Assembly (NCBI RefSeq): GCF_009389715.1
Contig: NC_052392.1
Coordinates: 37,505,410 to 37,569,409 of the forward strand
Direction of reading: 5' to 3'
Length of the DNA: 64,000 nucleotides
From: Phoenix dactylifera
Lineage: Eukaryota; Streptophyta; Magnoliopsida; Arecales; Arecaceae
A program made the position numbers and the translations under genes. Positions 34,836-47,883 of this stretch are shown here, piece by piece. The notes under the pieces were generated by a model. It searched no databases, was not told the origin of the DNA, and was given only the letters and a program-made list of their open reading frames with translations. How positions within the stretch are numbered: position 1 is the first letter of the stretch; each line of letters opens with the position of its first letter.

Positions 34836-36156
34836 CACACCAACTTGGGCATGAGTGCACTTAGAACTATCTGGCTAGAGAAGTTGACGAAGAGTGAGAA
34901 GGAATAGCCTCAAGGCTCTCTCATAAAAATTCTTTCGAGTGATACGCAACAAACAAAATAACCTAGCCGGCGAATTCAGAACTACTTAATTCAAATTTCA
35001 CATCTTATGGCTTAGCTTTGTTAGAGCTGTGGAGGTATAGAATGTAAAAAAATTGTAGCTCTCACAAGTTTCAGATATCAATTATTTAATTAGTCTAATT
35101 ATCTATTTATTTTATTATATAATACTAATTTTAGAGTAGAAGAATTGGTGAAACATCCCTAATCTATGGTTCTTTTATTTTTGATAGAAGCTCCATGGTT
35201 TCTCAATCATATTTATTCCACATTTATATTCTAATAAATTAGGAAACAAATTGGTTGGCTCTAGATTTGAATTCATCCAAGCCAGCAAAAAAAAAAAAAA
35301 AGGATCAAATTTGAGGCGGAAAGGAGGGGGGTGAAAATATCACCGGGCCACAAGTTGACGCGCCGGCGTAGCGGATCAGCGCTGTCCTTTGTTCGCTTCC
35401 GTACTCCTCCCGTGACCTCGCCTCGCTCGTGAGGCGGGCCCCGCACCAAGCCCACTGTCGCACCCGTGAACCCCTCCGAATCCGTGCTCTTCCATGCAAA
35501 ACGTACCCGCATAAACTCATATGCGGACGTTAGAACAGCCGTCGATCGTTTTCACGAACGGCGGAACAGTGATTCTCTCATGAAGCTTTATATGCGGTCA
35601 CCCGGATAATACAACTGATAGCAGCCATCTCAGCCGTCCGATTCGTGTGCTCGGTAGCATCCACTGAGTACAGGACAAACCGGGTCTTATCCAGTTTGAA
35701 GCTTGATTGGCCGAACTCCAAACTGTTTGATCAGTGGACTTCTTTTTCTTTAGCTCCTTTTGGCCGTCCAGATGAAATAGGAAAGATTTATGCGTGTAAC
35801 GGTTCTCTGTTGGAGGCTCGCATAAAGGATTTATACTTGCTTTTGGGCCAATCATGGATTTATCGTTCTCATTGGAACGTAGCAGCCTCGTTACAGAAGA
35901 GGTGATCACTTACCTCCTACGGTCTTTGAGGCTTACTTTAATTTATTCTTTTCATAAGTGGATTGATTTGTTGGGGTTACAGTATTATATAAAGGATGGT
36001 GGTACGTAATGAGACTATTAACAATTATTTGGTAAACCATCATAGTCTTGTTGATCAATTGAAGTGATAGGGGGTCTCTAATTTAGGTGACTATAGCCCT
36101 AGATCATCTCGATCAATTCTATGAGCAGAAGGCAAGCCCTCATTGAATTCAGCAAT

Positions 36157-36194
36157 TGCGCGTGCGCATGCGCGCGCATGTGCGTGTGCGTGTA
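36157..36194 (+). repeat. Alternating purine-pyrimidine tract (Z-DNA-prone)
   Basis: About 38 bases alternate pyrimidine and purine without a break (GCGCGTGCGCATGCGCGCGC at its core, then TGTGCGTGTG). Such GC/GT-rich alternation is the classic Z-DNA-forming pattern. No gene is nearby. Confidence 0.85.
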
Positions 36195-38179
36195 ATGTAT
36201 GTATGAATATATAAGAACATCTTATTACAAAATTTGTTATGCACTATATGCTCATGCTTTCTTAAGACCTTATCTTCAAACTATATCTAGCCTAATCTTT
36301 CGATAAAATACTAGTCAAGTTCTAGACTTCTTGCTCCTATTATATGCTACTCTTATCTACCTTATGAAATATTCGGTCCACTCAACAAAGCCAGCTAACT
36401 CATCGAATATCTTAGTTTTCACAATCTGCTTCCATTTGCAATCAGTTTTCTTTATAACTAGATGCGGAACTTCTAGTCAAATAAGTATTATTTGAGTCGT
36501 CACCAATTTGTGACAAATAGCTCCTATTCATGATCTGGTTGGTAGGAGAGCTAAAAGATACAATTGTTAGGTCTTGCAATGAAATTAGAATAAGGACCAT
36601 ACTAATAGATGATTTCAAAAGTAATTGAATATTTAGTTGTTGACCATCCAACAGAGGATTTTGATTTTGCCTAACTGCATGAGAGCGCAACATGAAATCT
36701 GTTCAGAAGTAATTAACGATCGATTAACAAAGGAATGTTGGACTTGGATCAACTAGTGATCATAACAAACTTAGCTGCATAATCCACTTTGAATGCGCAA
36801 GGGTAATTTGAAGAAAGTATTCAGCGTAATGTGGTATTGATGTATGACTAGAGAACATATATATGAATGGCTTTCGGATTATGATAATGGCCAGACCTAG
36901 CAGTCCAATGTCGTAGTCCATTTCGATAAATCAACCACGGTCATCGGATAACTTGCAAGTTTGGTCATGCAATCTAATTTATGAAACATGGGAACTCCTG
37001 ATATGAGAGAAAATTTACCAGCTTATAGCACAGTCCACAACCAGGACTGACTATTTAATTATCTTCATGCACTGCTTGTCCATGAGGGCTGCACAGTATT
37101 ACCGTTGTTTCAAACGCAAATGTCGTGTTAATGTGTGCAAATACTGTTCTCTTGGATAGATGCATTTCATGGCCAGCTCTTCACTGTAATGTGGCCTCCA
37201 TTTTGGCCCGAACGTAATTACGTAGGTGCCAATTGGGTCATACATTACGTGGTCTCCATAGTTTATGCCAATTGGGACAACCGAGTGGCCCGTTTTAGAT
37301 CTTGCAGTGTCCTTGATGTACCATGTATGCATCCTAATCATCGTATGACAGCAGATGAGTCCAGATCTTGGTGGTCGCACCGAAATTCAAATGCATAAAC
37401 AATGAGCAAGGAAAAGAACTTAGGTTATCAAGGCATTTTCAGACTGCTACGTGCTATATGACCCACTCAAGTTTAAGATTAACTGACTATATTTTATGCG
37501 ACTACAAGGTTGTTCCACCGGAACACCAATATCATGAGTTTGAAGCACGAAAATAATCTCTTTACATACGACAGATCTAGTAAGGCTGTGCATATCCGAT
37601 CCTTCTAATATCCTGCAATAATAGAAGCCTCGTACATTGTAATACCTTAAGTATCTTCGTGATTACTGGTTATAGAAGATCGTCTTCTCTTGTAATAAGA
37701 ATTTTGTAATCCTTTCCAAGCTTAGAAGCAGGAATTATGCTTGCTCTCATGTGATAGATTTCTTCTTTAATGGTTGCCTTCATCAAAGTAGAAATTCTAC
37801 GTGGGCCAAAAACTAGCGAAGGGACGGTGTATCAAATAATTTATACATATATTTGTGGCGTCGTCAACAACTTGCTGTCTGACAGAAGGATCTTAATGGG
37901 GCTAGAAGCTGAAAGTCCGGACAATATATATAGGTACAATGCTTGCGGTACTACCCTATCTCCAAATGCGCTGGCATGTGGTGACCAGCCATATAACTTC
38001 TTATTGTAATTGGGAATCGACTTGATCGAGATGCCAAGCTGGCAAAATTGCTAGAGAGTTTAGATGATTGACTGTAATTCAGACAATAGAGATCAGTCAA
38101 AAGTCGCGATGTGCCTTTGAGGCAGCAAAATGGTGGTCGATGTGTTTGGATAATGATGCTAGAAAGAGAAAATTATACT

Positions 38180-38560
38180 CGGACCTTCACTCCGATGTTG
38201 TATCTGACCTGAAATAATAAAAATAAAAAATCCTCTTGCCGGAGAGTATTTGGCAGGGAACCCTCCAATATCTAAGTCAGATTCTCAGAGAACAATGAAC
38301 ATTTTATGAGAGTGGCAGAGTGATGTTACCAGAGTGTAAGAGGACTTAAGAGCACTTACCTGGAGGATTCTCCGGTATTGGTTTGTATGAGCGAGGGTCG
38401 ATGCCCATTGGTGAAGGATTCAGATGTGTAGATTAGTTATCTTTAGTAGCCCATCGCACGTCTCGAAGGTCATGCATGGGTGTTTTACTTGTGCATCATG
38501 TTCCATGCATCTCGCCCATGAGGTTAAAAAAACTGCTCACTATCGTAATTAAGATGTCGC
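38180..38560. mobile_element. Old LTR-retrotransposon-derived fragment
   Basis: The segment has the composition and phrases common in monocot LTRs: TCGGACCTTCACTCCGATG, ACCCTCCAATATCTAAGTCAG and CTTACCTGGAGGATTCTCCGG. No internal domain, target duplication or paired LTR was found. It is treated as an old, degraded fossil; its borders are approximate. Confidence 0.4.
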
Positions 38561-39239
38561 CAGCTGGAGAGATAATTTAAAATTCGAAAGACTCTCTCCA
38601 TGCATCTTTGGGCTGGCTATGTAGTGAGCTTTGACTAATTGGTTGAGGGCTTTGTAGTGAGCTCTACTTGATTAGCTTATCATATTGGCTGGTTCTGAAG
38701 TGTATCATTTATGATTCCAAATCTGGTATTACTTAATTACCATCTATCATTCTATACTACTTGCTAAGGCCCAGCTCGCTCCTCCGATGTCTTAATTTTA
38801 GACCATGTTTGTTTGTTTGCTACTTTTTTCTCCCCCTGACCTACTAGTGTGACGATTGGGGTCCGCACGTAGTCCCATTAATTATTGGCAAAAAACAGCT
38901 TAGTTTTCCTCGAGGACAGCGAGCAGAGCTAGTCCACCGACAATGCCATTTAAGTAGAACCGCATTCCAGTAAATTCATTTTTTAGCTTTGGCCTCTTGT
39001 TTAATTTCATGCGTAGCTTGCCATTATTCTCCTTGCATATGTGTAACAGATGGCCATCTAACTGGCCTGCCTTCTCCATTTGCAGAAAACTTGTGCAATA
39101 TATATTAGCTGACCCAATAAGATGGCTCGCCAATGGCAAGAAAGCAACCTAATCTGCATCCATGAATCGGATATGCGCAATAGGTCAATTAGAAATGGTG
39201 CATCCAGACCATCCAATGTAGTTGACTTTATGCAGCAAC

Positions 39240-39695
39240 TCAGCATCTCATCTAAAAAAACTAGCCGGAAGATATTATTTAAGTTTATTGGTCTTCTTTA
39301 AATATTTAAAAGCTATCCAATATATAATCGATGTGGAACTAAATATCTGCCCACACGAATCCTCACATATTCTTTCCATTTAAGCCCTAATATTCTCGCC
39401 AGGCTAAATGTCTAAATCCACACAAATTGATTTACAGGTATCACAAATCTAGTAACAAACACTACGATCCATCCGTGGTCAACTCCAATTGATCCATGCT
39501 ATAGTATTTCCTAGTCTATATAAGCCATGGGCTGGGTGCACTCTGATACAATTTATAACAACCTAAGAACTCATCTAAAAAGATAATCCATAAGGTATTA
39601 TTTGAGTTTATTGACTTCGTATAAGTACATAGGATCTATGTAGTGCATGGCTTATAGGATTAAATATACCTGCACGGATTGTCATATGTTGTCAT
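39240..39695. mobile_element. TRIM-like or LTR-kin remnant with direct terminal repeats
   Basis: Two diverged ~130-bp direct repeats (about 39240-39365 and 39563-39695) share CTCATCTAAAAA...ATTATTTGAGTTTATTG and AACTAAAT/GATTAAATA...CACGAATCCTCACATA-type text. Between them lies GGGTGCACTCTGATACAA, which recalls the tRNA-Met primer-binding region in reverse orientation. The layout fits a very short non-coding LTR-type element, strongly degraded and old. Confidence 0.4.
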
Positions 39696-40135
39696 CTATA
39701 GAATATCGTACGGCTAAGAGCATCATACGGTTGATTCATAATATGCCAATAAGTAAATTGTGGAGTCTTTCTTGCTTGCAATGTACTTGATATGTAAACG
39801 ATCATCCCATCCAATTATGCCATAGTATATATGGTACTTGTCCTACAATGCACATTGATTTGCAAAGCCATCACAAAAAAATTGTGCAGAAGGCAGCAAG
39901 GGGAATTTTTGCTGCAATTAAATCGACAATGCAACAATAAGAGCCAACTTGGCTTCTGCGCCTGCCTTGGCCAATTATCTTGTCGCAGTAGGTTTCTCTT
40001 GTAGTACATTAATTAAGCACACCTCCTCTCTCTTAATTATTAAGATCCATTTAATAACCAAAAGTCCCAAATTATTATGTTTTTCTATCTTGACCAACAA
40101 AATTTGTACTACACATCCTCCCAGAAATTTGGCAC

Positions 40136-40187
40136 TTCTCTCTCTCTCTCTCTCGCGCGCGCGCCCACACACACACATATATATATC
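40136..40187 (+). repeat. Compound microsatellite (TC)n(GC)n(CA)n(TA)n
   Basis: Four adjacent dinucleotide runs in about 50 bases. Confidence 0.95.
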
Positions 40188-41015
40188 TGTGCTCTTAGCT
40201 CATATTCGAACCATCCTTATATTAAAGTCAATTGGCCATTTCAATCCACCACATGGCCCTCAAACCATCCACAAGGCGTTAAGACACTAACTTATGATGC
40301 ATCTCGTGCCACCAGCTATTAGAGCAAGCCCAAAGGTCCAATAGAATTCCATTATAGTTGTCACAACAAAAGGATCCAAAATTAACATCTGTAGACAAAG
40401 CACTTGCTAAATTTCGCCTTGCTTCGAGGCATGGCCTTTCCCTTGGCGACAAAGCAACCAAAGTATGCACTATTCTGGCCCTCCTTATATTATACATATG
40501 CCAAGTCCTGCCAGGTCTCCTGCTACTCCCATTCCTCATCAATACTCACGAGACAGCAAGGCACCCACTAAAAAATAACGAAGGCATCTAGGAGAGAGTA
40601 TAGGTACCAGTCCTACTTACTTCTAAAAGCCCCTCGTGACCTTATCTCCCAGTATCTATCTACAGGCTACGGCCATGCATGCAGGTGGGGGTGACGTACT
40701 GTTTCATCTCTTCTCTTGGTTGTTTTCATGAGCATCTCTTTCTCTCCCTGCAGCTAAAAGGCCAGCGGTGGAGCGACGACGCCAAAACTTTATCTTCTCT
40801 GCGGGTGGGAGAGGAGATGGGAGAAGGCGGGGTTCTGGAGCTTCCGGGGATGGTGCCAAAGCACGCGTGGGGTCGGTTGCATGGGTTCGGTGTCTCATTG
40901 CCGACTCCTAGACCGGACCAATTCATGCAGCGGACGTGCTGACGGCCGGGTTGGTAGCTTGAAAGGCTTGCAGGTTTGAGTGGAAGGAAGGAGGAGGGTA
41001 TAAATTAACTACCAT

Positions 41016-44000
41016 CTCGCACGGTACTTTGAAACTTTTGGAACTTTTTAGGTACTCACCCTTGCTGTTTACCTGGCCACAAGGAACAAACAGTGGGACC
41101 TCTCTTGTACAGAGTCAATATATAAGACAATCATTCTTAGATAAAAATTGATTATCAAAAAAAAAAAAATTAAGAAAATATTTTTCGCGGGCAGAACCTT
41201 TTTTTTTTCAAGTATACAATGCATTATCCTAGCATTCGTACCTCATTCCCTCACAAGAGGGAGGTTTTAAGTTTGAGGAATATCTAGGGGGTGCATTTTC
41301 AAGGATCCGGAGATGGACAATTGTAATACCAACTTGGCTCCCCCTTCCTTTCTTTCGGGGAAAAAAAGTTTAGAAGGAGCAAAAAACTTTAAAAAGTGTT
41401 TTAACATGAATAATTACTTTATTCTCTTTTATAAAATTATTGCTTTAAATTCTATACCTAATATATAAATTGTGGTCGATTTAACCTGGGGATGGCAATC
41501 GGATCGGGTTGGATAGAAGTCGGAATAAAAATTCATCAACTCAAATCTGATAAATTTATTAAACATGTCAAAATTCAGATCCGAACCCGACCTGTTTATT
41601 AAATAGGTAACCCATTATGACCTACAAAACCCATTTATTAAACATGCCCAGCCAGATTAAATGGATAAAACATGTTAAGTAAATTTTTAACGAGTTAAAT
41701 AAATTTAAACTAGTTAAAAAGGTTAGCGGATCCGTTAAACATGATAGAATTAAATATGTTAAGCAGATTTTAAACAGGTTACATAGGCTTTAAACAGATT
41801 AAATCAGTTAAACATGTTAAATAGGCTATTTGACCCAACTCGATTCAAAAATAAAACAGGTTCAATGGGTTAAATATAGAGTTGATATATATCTGAAACC
41901 CGAATTTGATCCAAATGTTAAACAAATTAAACGGGTCAACCTGTTTACAATTCGAACCTGTTTAGCCCAAATCGAAACTTGCTTATGGTAAGTGGAACAC
42001 ATATCGGGTTGATAGATCGGATCATATTTTGCTAGCCCTAATTCAGCCCTTCTATTTTTTTTAAGGAAAAATTTAACCATTTCGTTAATCCTAAAAAAAG
42101 TTCTGTTACTAACAAGCATTGAGGAGTTAATAAGCATTGCTGGTCGAGTTATCAAAAGGGAGGAACAAAGACGGTTTTCAGATAGTCTATAATCGCAGGT
42201 GAACTTTTGTTTCTCCTAGTTGAAGGCCCTTATTACACCCTGATATCCTTTCCTGAAAAAAGGCCGGGATGGTGGCCCAGGCTACATGAGCTCCACTGAT
42301 GGCCTTTAAGGTTCGGTTGTTGATGGTCCGTATTCATGGCATTGGAGTATTTCATGTCTCTGGCCTGCAAGCAAACAGTTTCACATAAGTATTTGATATT
42401 TCATCTCTCAAGCCTCTATCATGATTAAAACTTTGATCACAGGGCATGTGGACTAATAAAGAGGTTACCAATATTGGATTCAATTCATCATCCTTGGGCC
42501 TGTTTCCAAGAATCTTTGATATGTGATGACTTAGCATTCTTTGGTTCAATGTAGGTGACATTGGCCTCGTATTGTTTCTGAAAAGCGAAGAACGCGAAGG
42601 CGCTCTCTTGTACTTACGCTTGGAGAAAGGATTTCTCGATAAAAATCAAAAATCATGCACAAAGCTTGGAGGCAGATTTGGAAGAAATAATAAATTGAAT
42701 TGAATATATTTGGCATTTCATTAGTGCAAGGAGTTTAGATGAAGGGAAATGGTGATCGGACTTAATACCTAATCTAGACTAGCTATAGCTAGGTCAGATT
42801 TAGTGAATCAAAAGAAGGATAAGAAAATGACTTAGAGGTTTAAGATTCGATTCTTGAATGGTGCATCCCTAAAAACTCTGGACAAAGACAATTATGGTGC
42901 AGGTAGATCTCCCTCCCTTTCTCTCTTAAAATAAAAATAAAAGATAAAAAAATTATTAACCTCTTCGTATCAAATTAGGCATCCTTTGGATCAAGTATAT
43001 ATGGGTTTCTCAGGGATGAGAAAAGTTATACCAAAACTATTAATGTATATCGACAGAAATGGGTATAAATCTTATTTTCTGTTGGGGTAAAAACGGTAAT
43101 ATACCAACTAGTAGTTGTAGTTAAAATCATTGTATGTTTGGATGCCGATGGAGATAAGCAATGGTGTTTGAATGTTGTTTGAGAATAAGTAGATGAAAAA
43201 GTGTTTTTTCATAAAATTACACAAGTTTGCATTTCAAATCCCTAATATTCTTTATGTAATATATTATTCTATTATATAATAGAATAATACAATGATAATT
43301 TTATATAATATACAATATAACATAACGCAATTATATTATATTGTATACCATATTATAATATATTTTATGATATTATACCATAAGATTATATAATAGGGTT
43401 TTTTTTGCATATTAGTTCCAAATATATCTATTTTTTTATTAATTTCTATCTTTTTTATATTTAATTGATCTTTCTGCTAGCTGTCGCTGAATGAACCTGG
43501 TTAAAGTTAACCAAGATTGTAGAAGGAGAAAAATGACCCTGTTTTAATAATAGCAAATGAAGCTCAGAACTTGGCCTTTTTAGTCTTGCTTTGCTTTTTT
43601 CTTGTTTAGGACTTGGTTACTACCAATACTAAAGAGGCGTGGATTAAAGTGTTGGTTAAGTTTGAGGCTGAGAGCAAAAATATCTACAAGATATGCAATT
43701 AATATCATTAGGAGAATAAAAGTAAAATATTTCGTTCTCATCTAGTTAACTCGTGGGATATATAAGTTACAAGATTTTAAGAATTAAAATACAAATATGA
43801 AAAAGACAAGAATTAATACATAAACATAAATGATTTCAAAGATTAATTAATGAAAAATATATTAACATTATTATAATATAGTTAGAATTAATCATGGGTT
43901 GGGCCTCGGGCCTAAACTACTACATTCATTTTCAGTAGGGCTTCCGGTCGAGCCTATTTAAAATTTGATATTTTTTATGCCCAAGCTCGGCTCATGATCA

Positions 44001-44893
44001 ACTCTAAATATATTATCATGCAATATCAGAATATTATATTATATCATTATTTTATTATAGTATAATATTGTATAATACGATTATAACAATTTTTAATATT
44101 TTATGATCTTATAAGATTATAATATTACATTATATTAGTATGATATTATATAGCATTGTATTGCATAATAAGATTAAACTAATATTTAATATTTATTATA
44201 TCATATAATATTGACAATATTATTATATAGTATCATATAGTATTTAGTTTTAGTATATTACTAATATTTTAAAGGATTTTAACAATATCTAATATTATAT
44301 ATTTACATCACATTACATCATATTACATTATTGGAGGGGATAAGGAAGGGGTTTAAACTAAATCATGTTGGGTTTAAACTTGTACCATGGACCCTAGATA
44401 ACACGAGAGTTTCATTAGAAAAATATGCTAATATTTATCTACTCGGCAGCTGAACTGCCTTCCAAATGGAAGCTTATTACAACCCCTATCTCTCAAGAGC
44501 TGGCTCCAACCAGCATCAAACCATCGGCCTCTTGTCTAAGTAGCAAGAGATGATATTATCCGATTATCCGAACTAAGGTTCAGAGATTAAGGCTGCGAAA
44601 ATCTTGTATGTCAACGAGTCATTATCAAGTATAAGAATGGCCCTACCTATCTATGAGGTCATTTCCTTGTGCACCTGATATCAGCATTATCCTTCTTTTT
44701 TGGTGGTGATATCATAAACATATTTCAAATTCAACAAAGGTGGAATGCTTGCGAACTTGAAAAGAACGATGATGTGAAACGCCAAATATCTAGCTATCCG
44801 ATCTCCTCGAAAGGCGTGCAAATTGGTGGCGCTGCAACCCCGGTCCTGTCCCCAGTTGAATAGCGCCTGCAGAGCCTCAGCACAAGCATCGTT
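41016..44893 (+). repeat. Copy B of the ~3.9-kb direct duplication (partner 1-4658)
   Basis: Starts CTCGCACGGTACTTTG like base 1 and follows copy A up to GCACAAGCATCGTT, where copy A meets the N gap. It lacks the solo LTR of copy A and shows the uninterrupted site. Many single-base indels separate the copies; several appear as lost bases in copy A, others in copy B. Copy B continues into sequence (44894 onward) not seen beside copy A. No gene is supported inside it. Confidence 0.93.
41487..42040. mobile_element. Non-autonomous hAT-like MITE, uninterrupted
   Basis: Starts TGGGGATGGCAATC and ends GCTAGCCCTA; the reverse complement of the end (TAGGGCTAGCAAAAT) aligns with the start. Flanks ATTTAACC (41479-41486) and ATTCAGCC (42041-42048) agree at 6 of 8 bases. 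It is 554 bp with no coding capacity and many TTTAAAC/GGTTAAAC motifs. It is the same insertion as 465-1790, inherited by duplication, so it is older than the duplication. Confidence 0.65.
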
Positions 44894-46573
44894 TTGATGA
44901 TGAAGACATGAAGTCCTATCCTCAAGCCAACTTGGCTCAAGTTGAGTTATGGGAAAATTTTGGATAGGTTGCAGCATCACATTTGTGTCAAACCAAAAGA
45001 TATACATAGCTCGTGGGGCCTCTTGCGAGTGGACTTTAATCAGGCGTCCCACTTGTAGTCTTTGCATCGACTGAAGCCAAAGGTGACACCACCTTTTTTT
45101 TGCCTAAAAGGAGTCCTCGTTCGCATGTCTGGTTATAAAGAGGGGTCGTCATGAAGCATGGAAGTGAAATGCAAATGATGCTTAGCCTTCGCAATCATTG
45201 CCATTGTTTGAGACAGGAAGAATAAAACCAGATATTTGTAGATAGTTTATGTAGCCATGTGGCTTTTTTTTATAAGAACTGGTGCTATTGCGGCTCCGCC
45301 TCCTGATTTGATATTGATATTGATATTAAAGGAGTGCAGTATGAGTAGTGACGAATATATTAAGATGACATTCAGAAAACATGACAAGATCAAGTTATTG
45401 GTTAAACTAACTAGAGTAGTAATTCTATCGATCAGTGGACATAAGAAAATATTTTCCGGACAAAACAATAAGAGAAACTACCATACATTTCATTAGAAAT
45501 GAAATAAGTACAGAAACAAGAATAAAACAAAAGAAAGGTTCTAACCAACTCAAGCCATAGGTTTAAAGTCAAAGAACCCAATAATAATCCCACGCAACTC
45601 AGATGTGAATCTCTTGACCCAACCATTCTTTTTTGACAAAAACTATTTTTTATGTAATAGCTTGCACAAAATTTGTGATCGATGTTCCATGTGTGGTGCT
45701 AAAACTTATCTCCAAGATATATTGAAATGGACTTTATTATGTGTTAACTTTCAAGTATTGGTTTTCTTCAAGTAAGTTTTGAACCACTAATGGATATTAT
45801 TATATGAGATATTATGAGAGCTTGGGCTGGTGTTTGGTTGTTCAGATGTTTTTCTTTTTTCCTTAGTGGAGTTAAAAGTGGCAGAGCCTTTGTATTAAGT
45901 ACCAAGGCAAACACAGCATGGTTTTTTCCTTCTTTTTTTCTTTTATTTTTTTTGTTTTGAATATAAGGTACACTAATTTTCGCTGTAATCAATAAATTAA
46001 ATTTCACTACTTATAGTGAATTACAATAAAATTTGCCCATGGATGTAACATAAAAGCTTTTTTTTTAAGTGAGAGATTTAACACAACGCAGATTATGATT
46101 TTATAAGTGATGTTCATACAGATAGCCAGTATGGGAAGTCTTGGATGAGTTCATTCCTTGCTAGGTCATAAAAAGAGAGAGAAATCTAGTCCAACATTTA
46201 TCCTAGGCAAAGGACTCCATTGTGGCTCACCGAACCAGCATTGTTTTTCTGCAGCTTAGTTTGGGTCACAACAAGTTGCATCAGGTTGTTTTAGGCCTAC
46301 TGGAAGAGAGGTTGCAGTCAGCCCAAATCCACCATTTCACTTCTCCCACCTTTTGCTTCTTGACTTTATCAGTCTCTCCCACCATGGCAAAGTCATGTAA
46401 TGATGAAGTGGAGGGGCTTCAGAAGTCTTAACCAGTCATTATGGTCCTAAATCCCTTTCTTGCAGCAAGGGAAACGCCCCTCAGTTCCATCAAAGCAAAT
46501 GCCCTCAAAAGTTCGCAGTAAAAGAAAAATAAGGGTGCATGGGCCCTTCACTAGTATGCATTGCCCATCCATA

Positions 46574-47003
46574 TTGGGGTGTAGAATGATCATAACCAAT
46601 AGTTGGAATTTTTGTTTTAACAAAGAGTCATCAGAGTTATGATTAAACCTCAACTTAACTTTTCTCAAAATTAATATGCAGCATACCATGTGTCTTGCAG
46701 TGTAAAATGATCATATCCTTAGTTTGGATTCTTGTTTTAACTAGGAGTCAGCAGAGTTAATGATTAAAGATCTACTTCTCCTTGCAGAGTCACATGTCTT
46801 GCGGTGTCAAATGATCATACCCTTAGGTTGAATTCTTGCTTTAACTGAGAGTCATCTGTGATTAAAGCTCTGCTTAACTCCTCCCTTAACTAATATGCAG
46901 CATCCATGTGTCTTGTGGTGTAAAATGATCGTACCCTTTGTTTGAATTCTTGTTCTAATTACCAGGAGTCAGCAAAATTATGATTCAACCTCTGCTTAAC
47001 TTC
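46574..47003 (+). repeat. Diverged four-unit tandem repeat, ~105-120-bp period
   Basis: Units start near 46574, 46693, 46797 and 46911. Each has a core like TCTTGYGGTGTAAAATGATC, then TTGAATTCTTGTTTTAACT, GAGTCAGCAGAGTTATGATT and CTGCTTAACT. Identity between units is moderate, so the array is not recent. No coding frame spans it. Confidence 0.8.
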
Positions 47004-47785
47004 TTCTTCTTCTCTTTCTTCTTTCTTTTTCCTGAATGCACTTTGCTTAACTTATTGACCTAATTTTGGGTTGAATTTGAGTTCATTATCCCAGCTAAGT
47101 ATGCCTACCCCTACCTTTCATATCATCATTATTGATTGACTTAAGACATTGTCATCACTCGCTGTCTTAGGAGACTTTGCTTAGGACTTTGGAGGACATC
47201 CCAAAATAAAATTCTACTTTGAACTTTTCTACTGCTGATCGTAGGATGGACTGTTCCTTCACCAAAGAATGAGGACTAATCTGACCACATGCAATGACAT
47301 TATCATTTGCCCACCCAACTTTCAAACAATGCATGTCCCACATCCTCATGATCATTGCCATGGACTACTGCTTCAAAGTTCAAACCATGGGAATCGGAGA
47401 AAACTATTTGATTGACATATGAAAGAGATTGATAAGATAATGTGTTGGATGAGGCTTTCTCTCATTTATGATTGAGCCTTAAAACATGCTTCGGGAGGAC
47501 CAGTGCCCTCTTGTAGCCACAAGGAAGAGTATCCTCACCAAAAAAGAAAAAGAAGATTCTCCAATACAAGAGATCAGGTCAATTGGCTTCATGAGCATTG
47601 ACACCTTGCATGTATTTTATGGAAGAATTCACAAGTTGCATGTTCATGACAAACGCCTTCAACTATGCCAATTTGAATTTTTTTTGATATCTATTGTTTG
47701 TTACCTTTCTTTCATAAGCAAAAGACGTCAAAATATACCATCAAGATAGATAACCATCTATCAGATATCTCTATTTTATTTGATC

Positions 47786-47883
47786 GAGCCCCAATTGGTA
47801 GAAAAAAAACCCACAACCTCTTGGGGTTATCCTGCGCTTGGAAGAAGTAGGAAGAGAAAAAAATATAGTGATAGTTTTATTCT
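47786..47883 (+). pseudogene. rpl2: Nuclear fragment of plastid rpl2 (3' end)
   Basis: The plus strand encodes APIGRKK, then (after a one-base shift in an A run) [16 protein letters not shown] and KKYSDSFIL. This is the C terminus of plastid ribosomal protein L2, with the final few codons missing. Only about 100 bp can be assigned. It is a nuclear copy of organelle DNA, either direct from plastid or through plastid-like DNA in the mitochondrion. It is not functional. Confidence 0.75.

Larger units (their letters stand above)
34262..41015. other. Gene-free intergenic region upstream of ABCG5
   Basis: No supported gene over about 6.7 kb. 34262 to about 34700 is the ABCG5 promoter side. 35330-35520 is a GC-rich patch without a stable frame. 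The rest is AT-rich DNA with microsatellites, a Z-DNA-like tract and old LTR/TRIM-like debris, each listed separately. Short open frames near 37100-37400 and 40680-40940 have no recognisable content. Confidence 0.6.

Noticed and set aside
27550-40187. Regular short repeats as a possible CRISPR array
   Set aside because: These are simple microsatellites in a plant genome; no spacer-repeat pattern exists.
40679-40942. 87-codon plus-strand frame near the start of copy B
   Set aside because: GC-rich patch without domain, homologue or gene structure.
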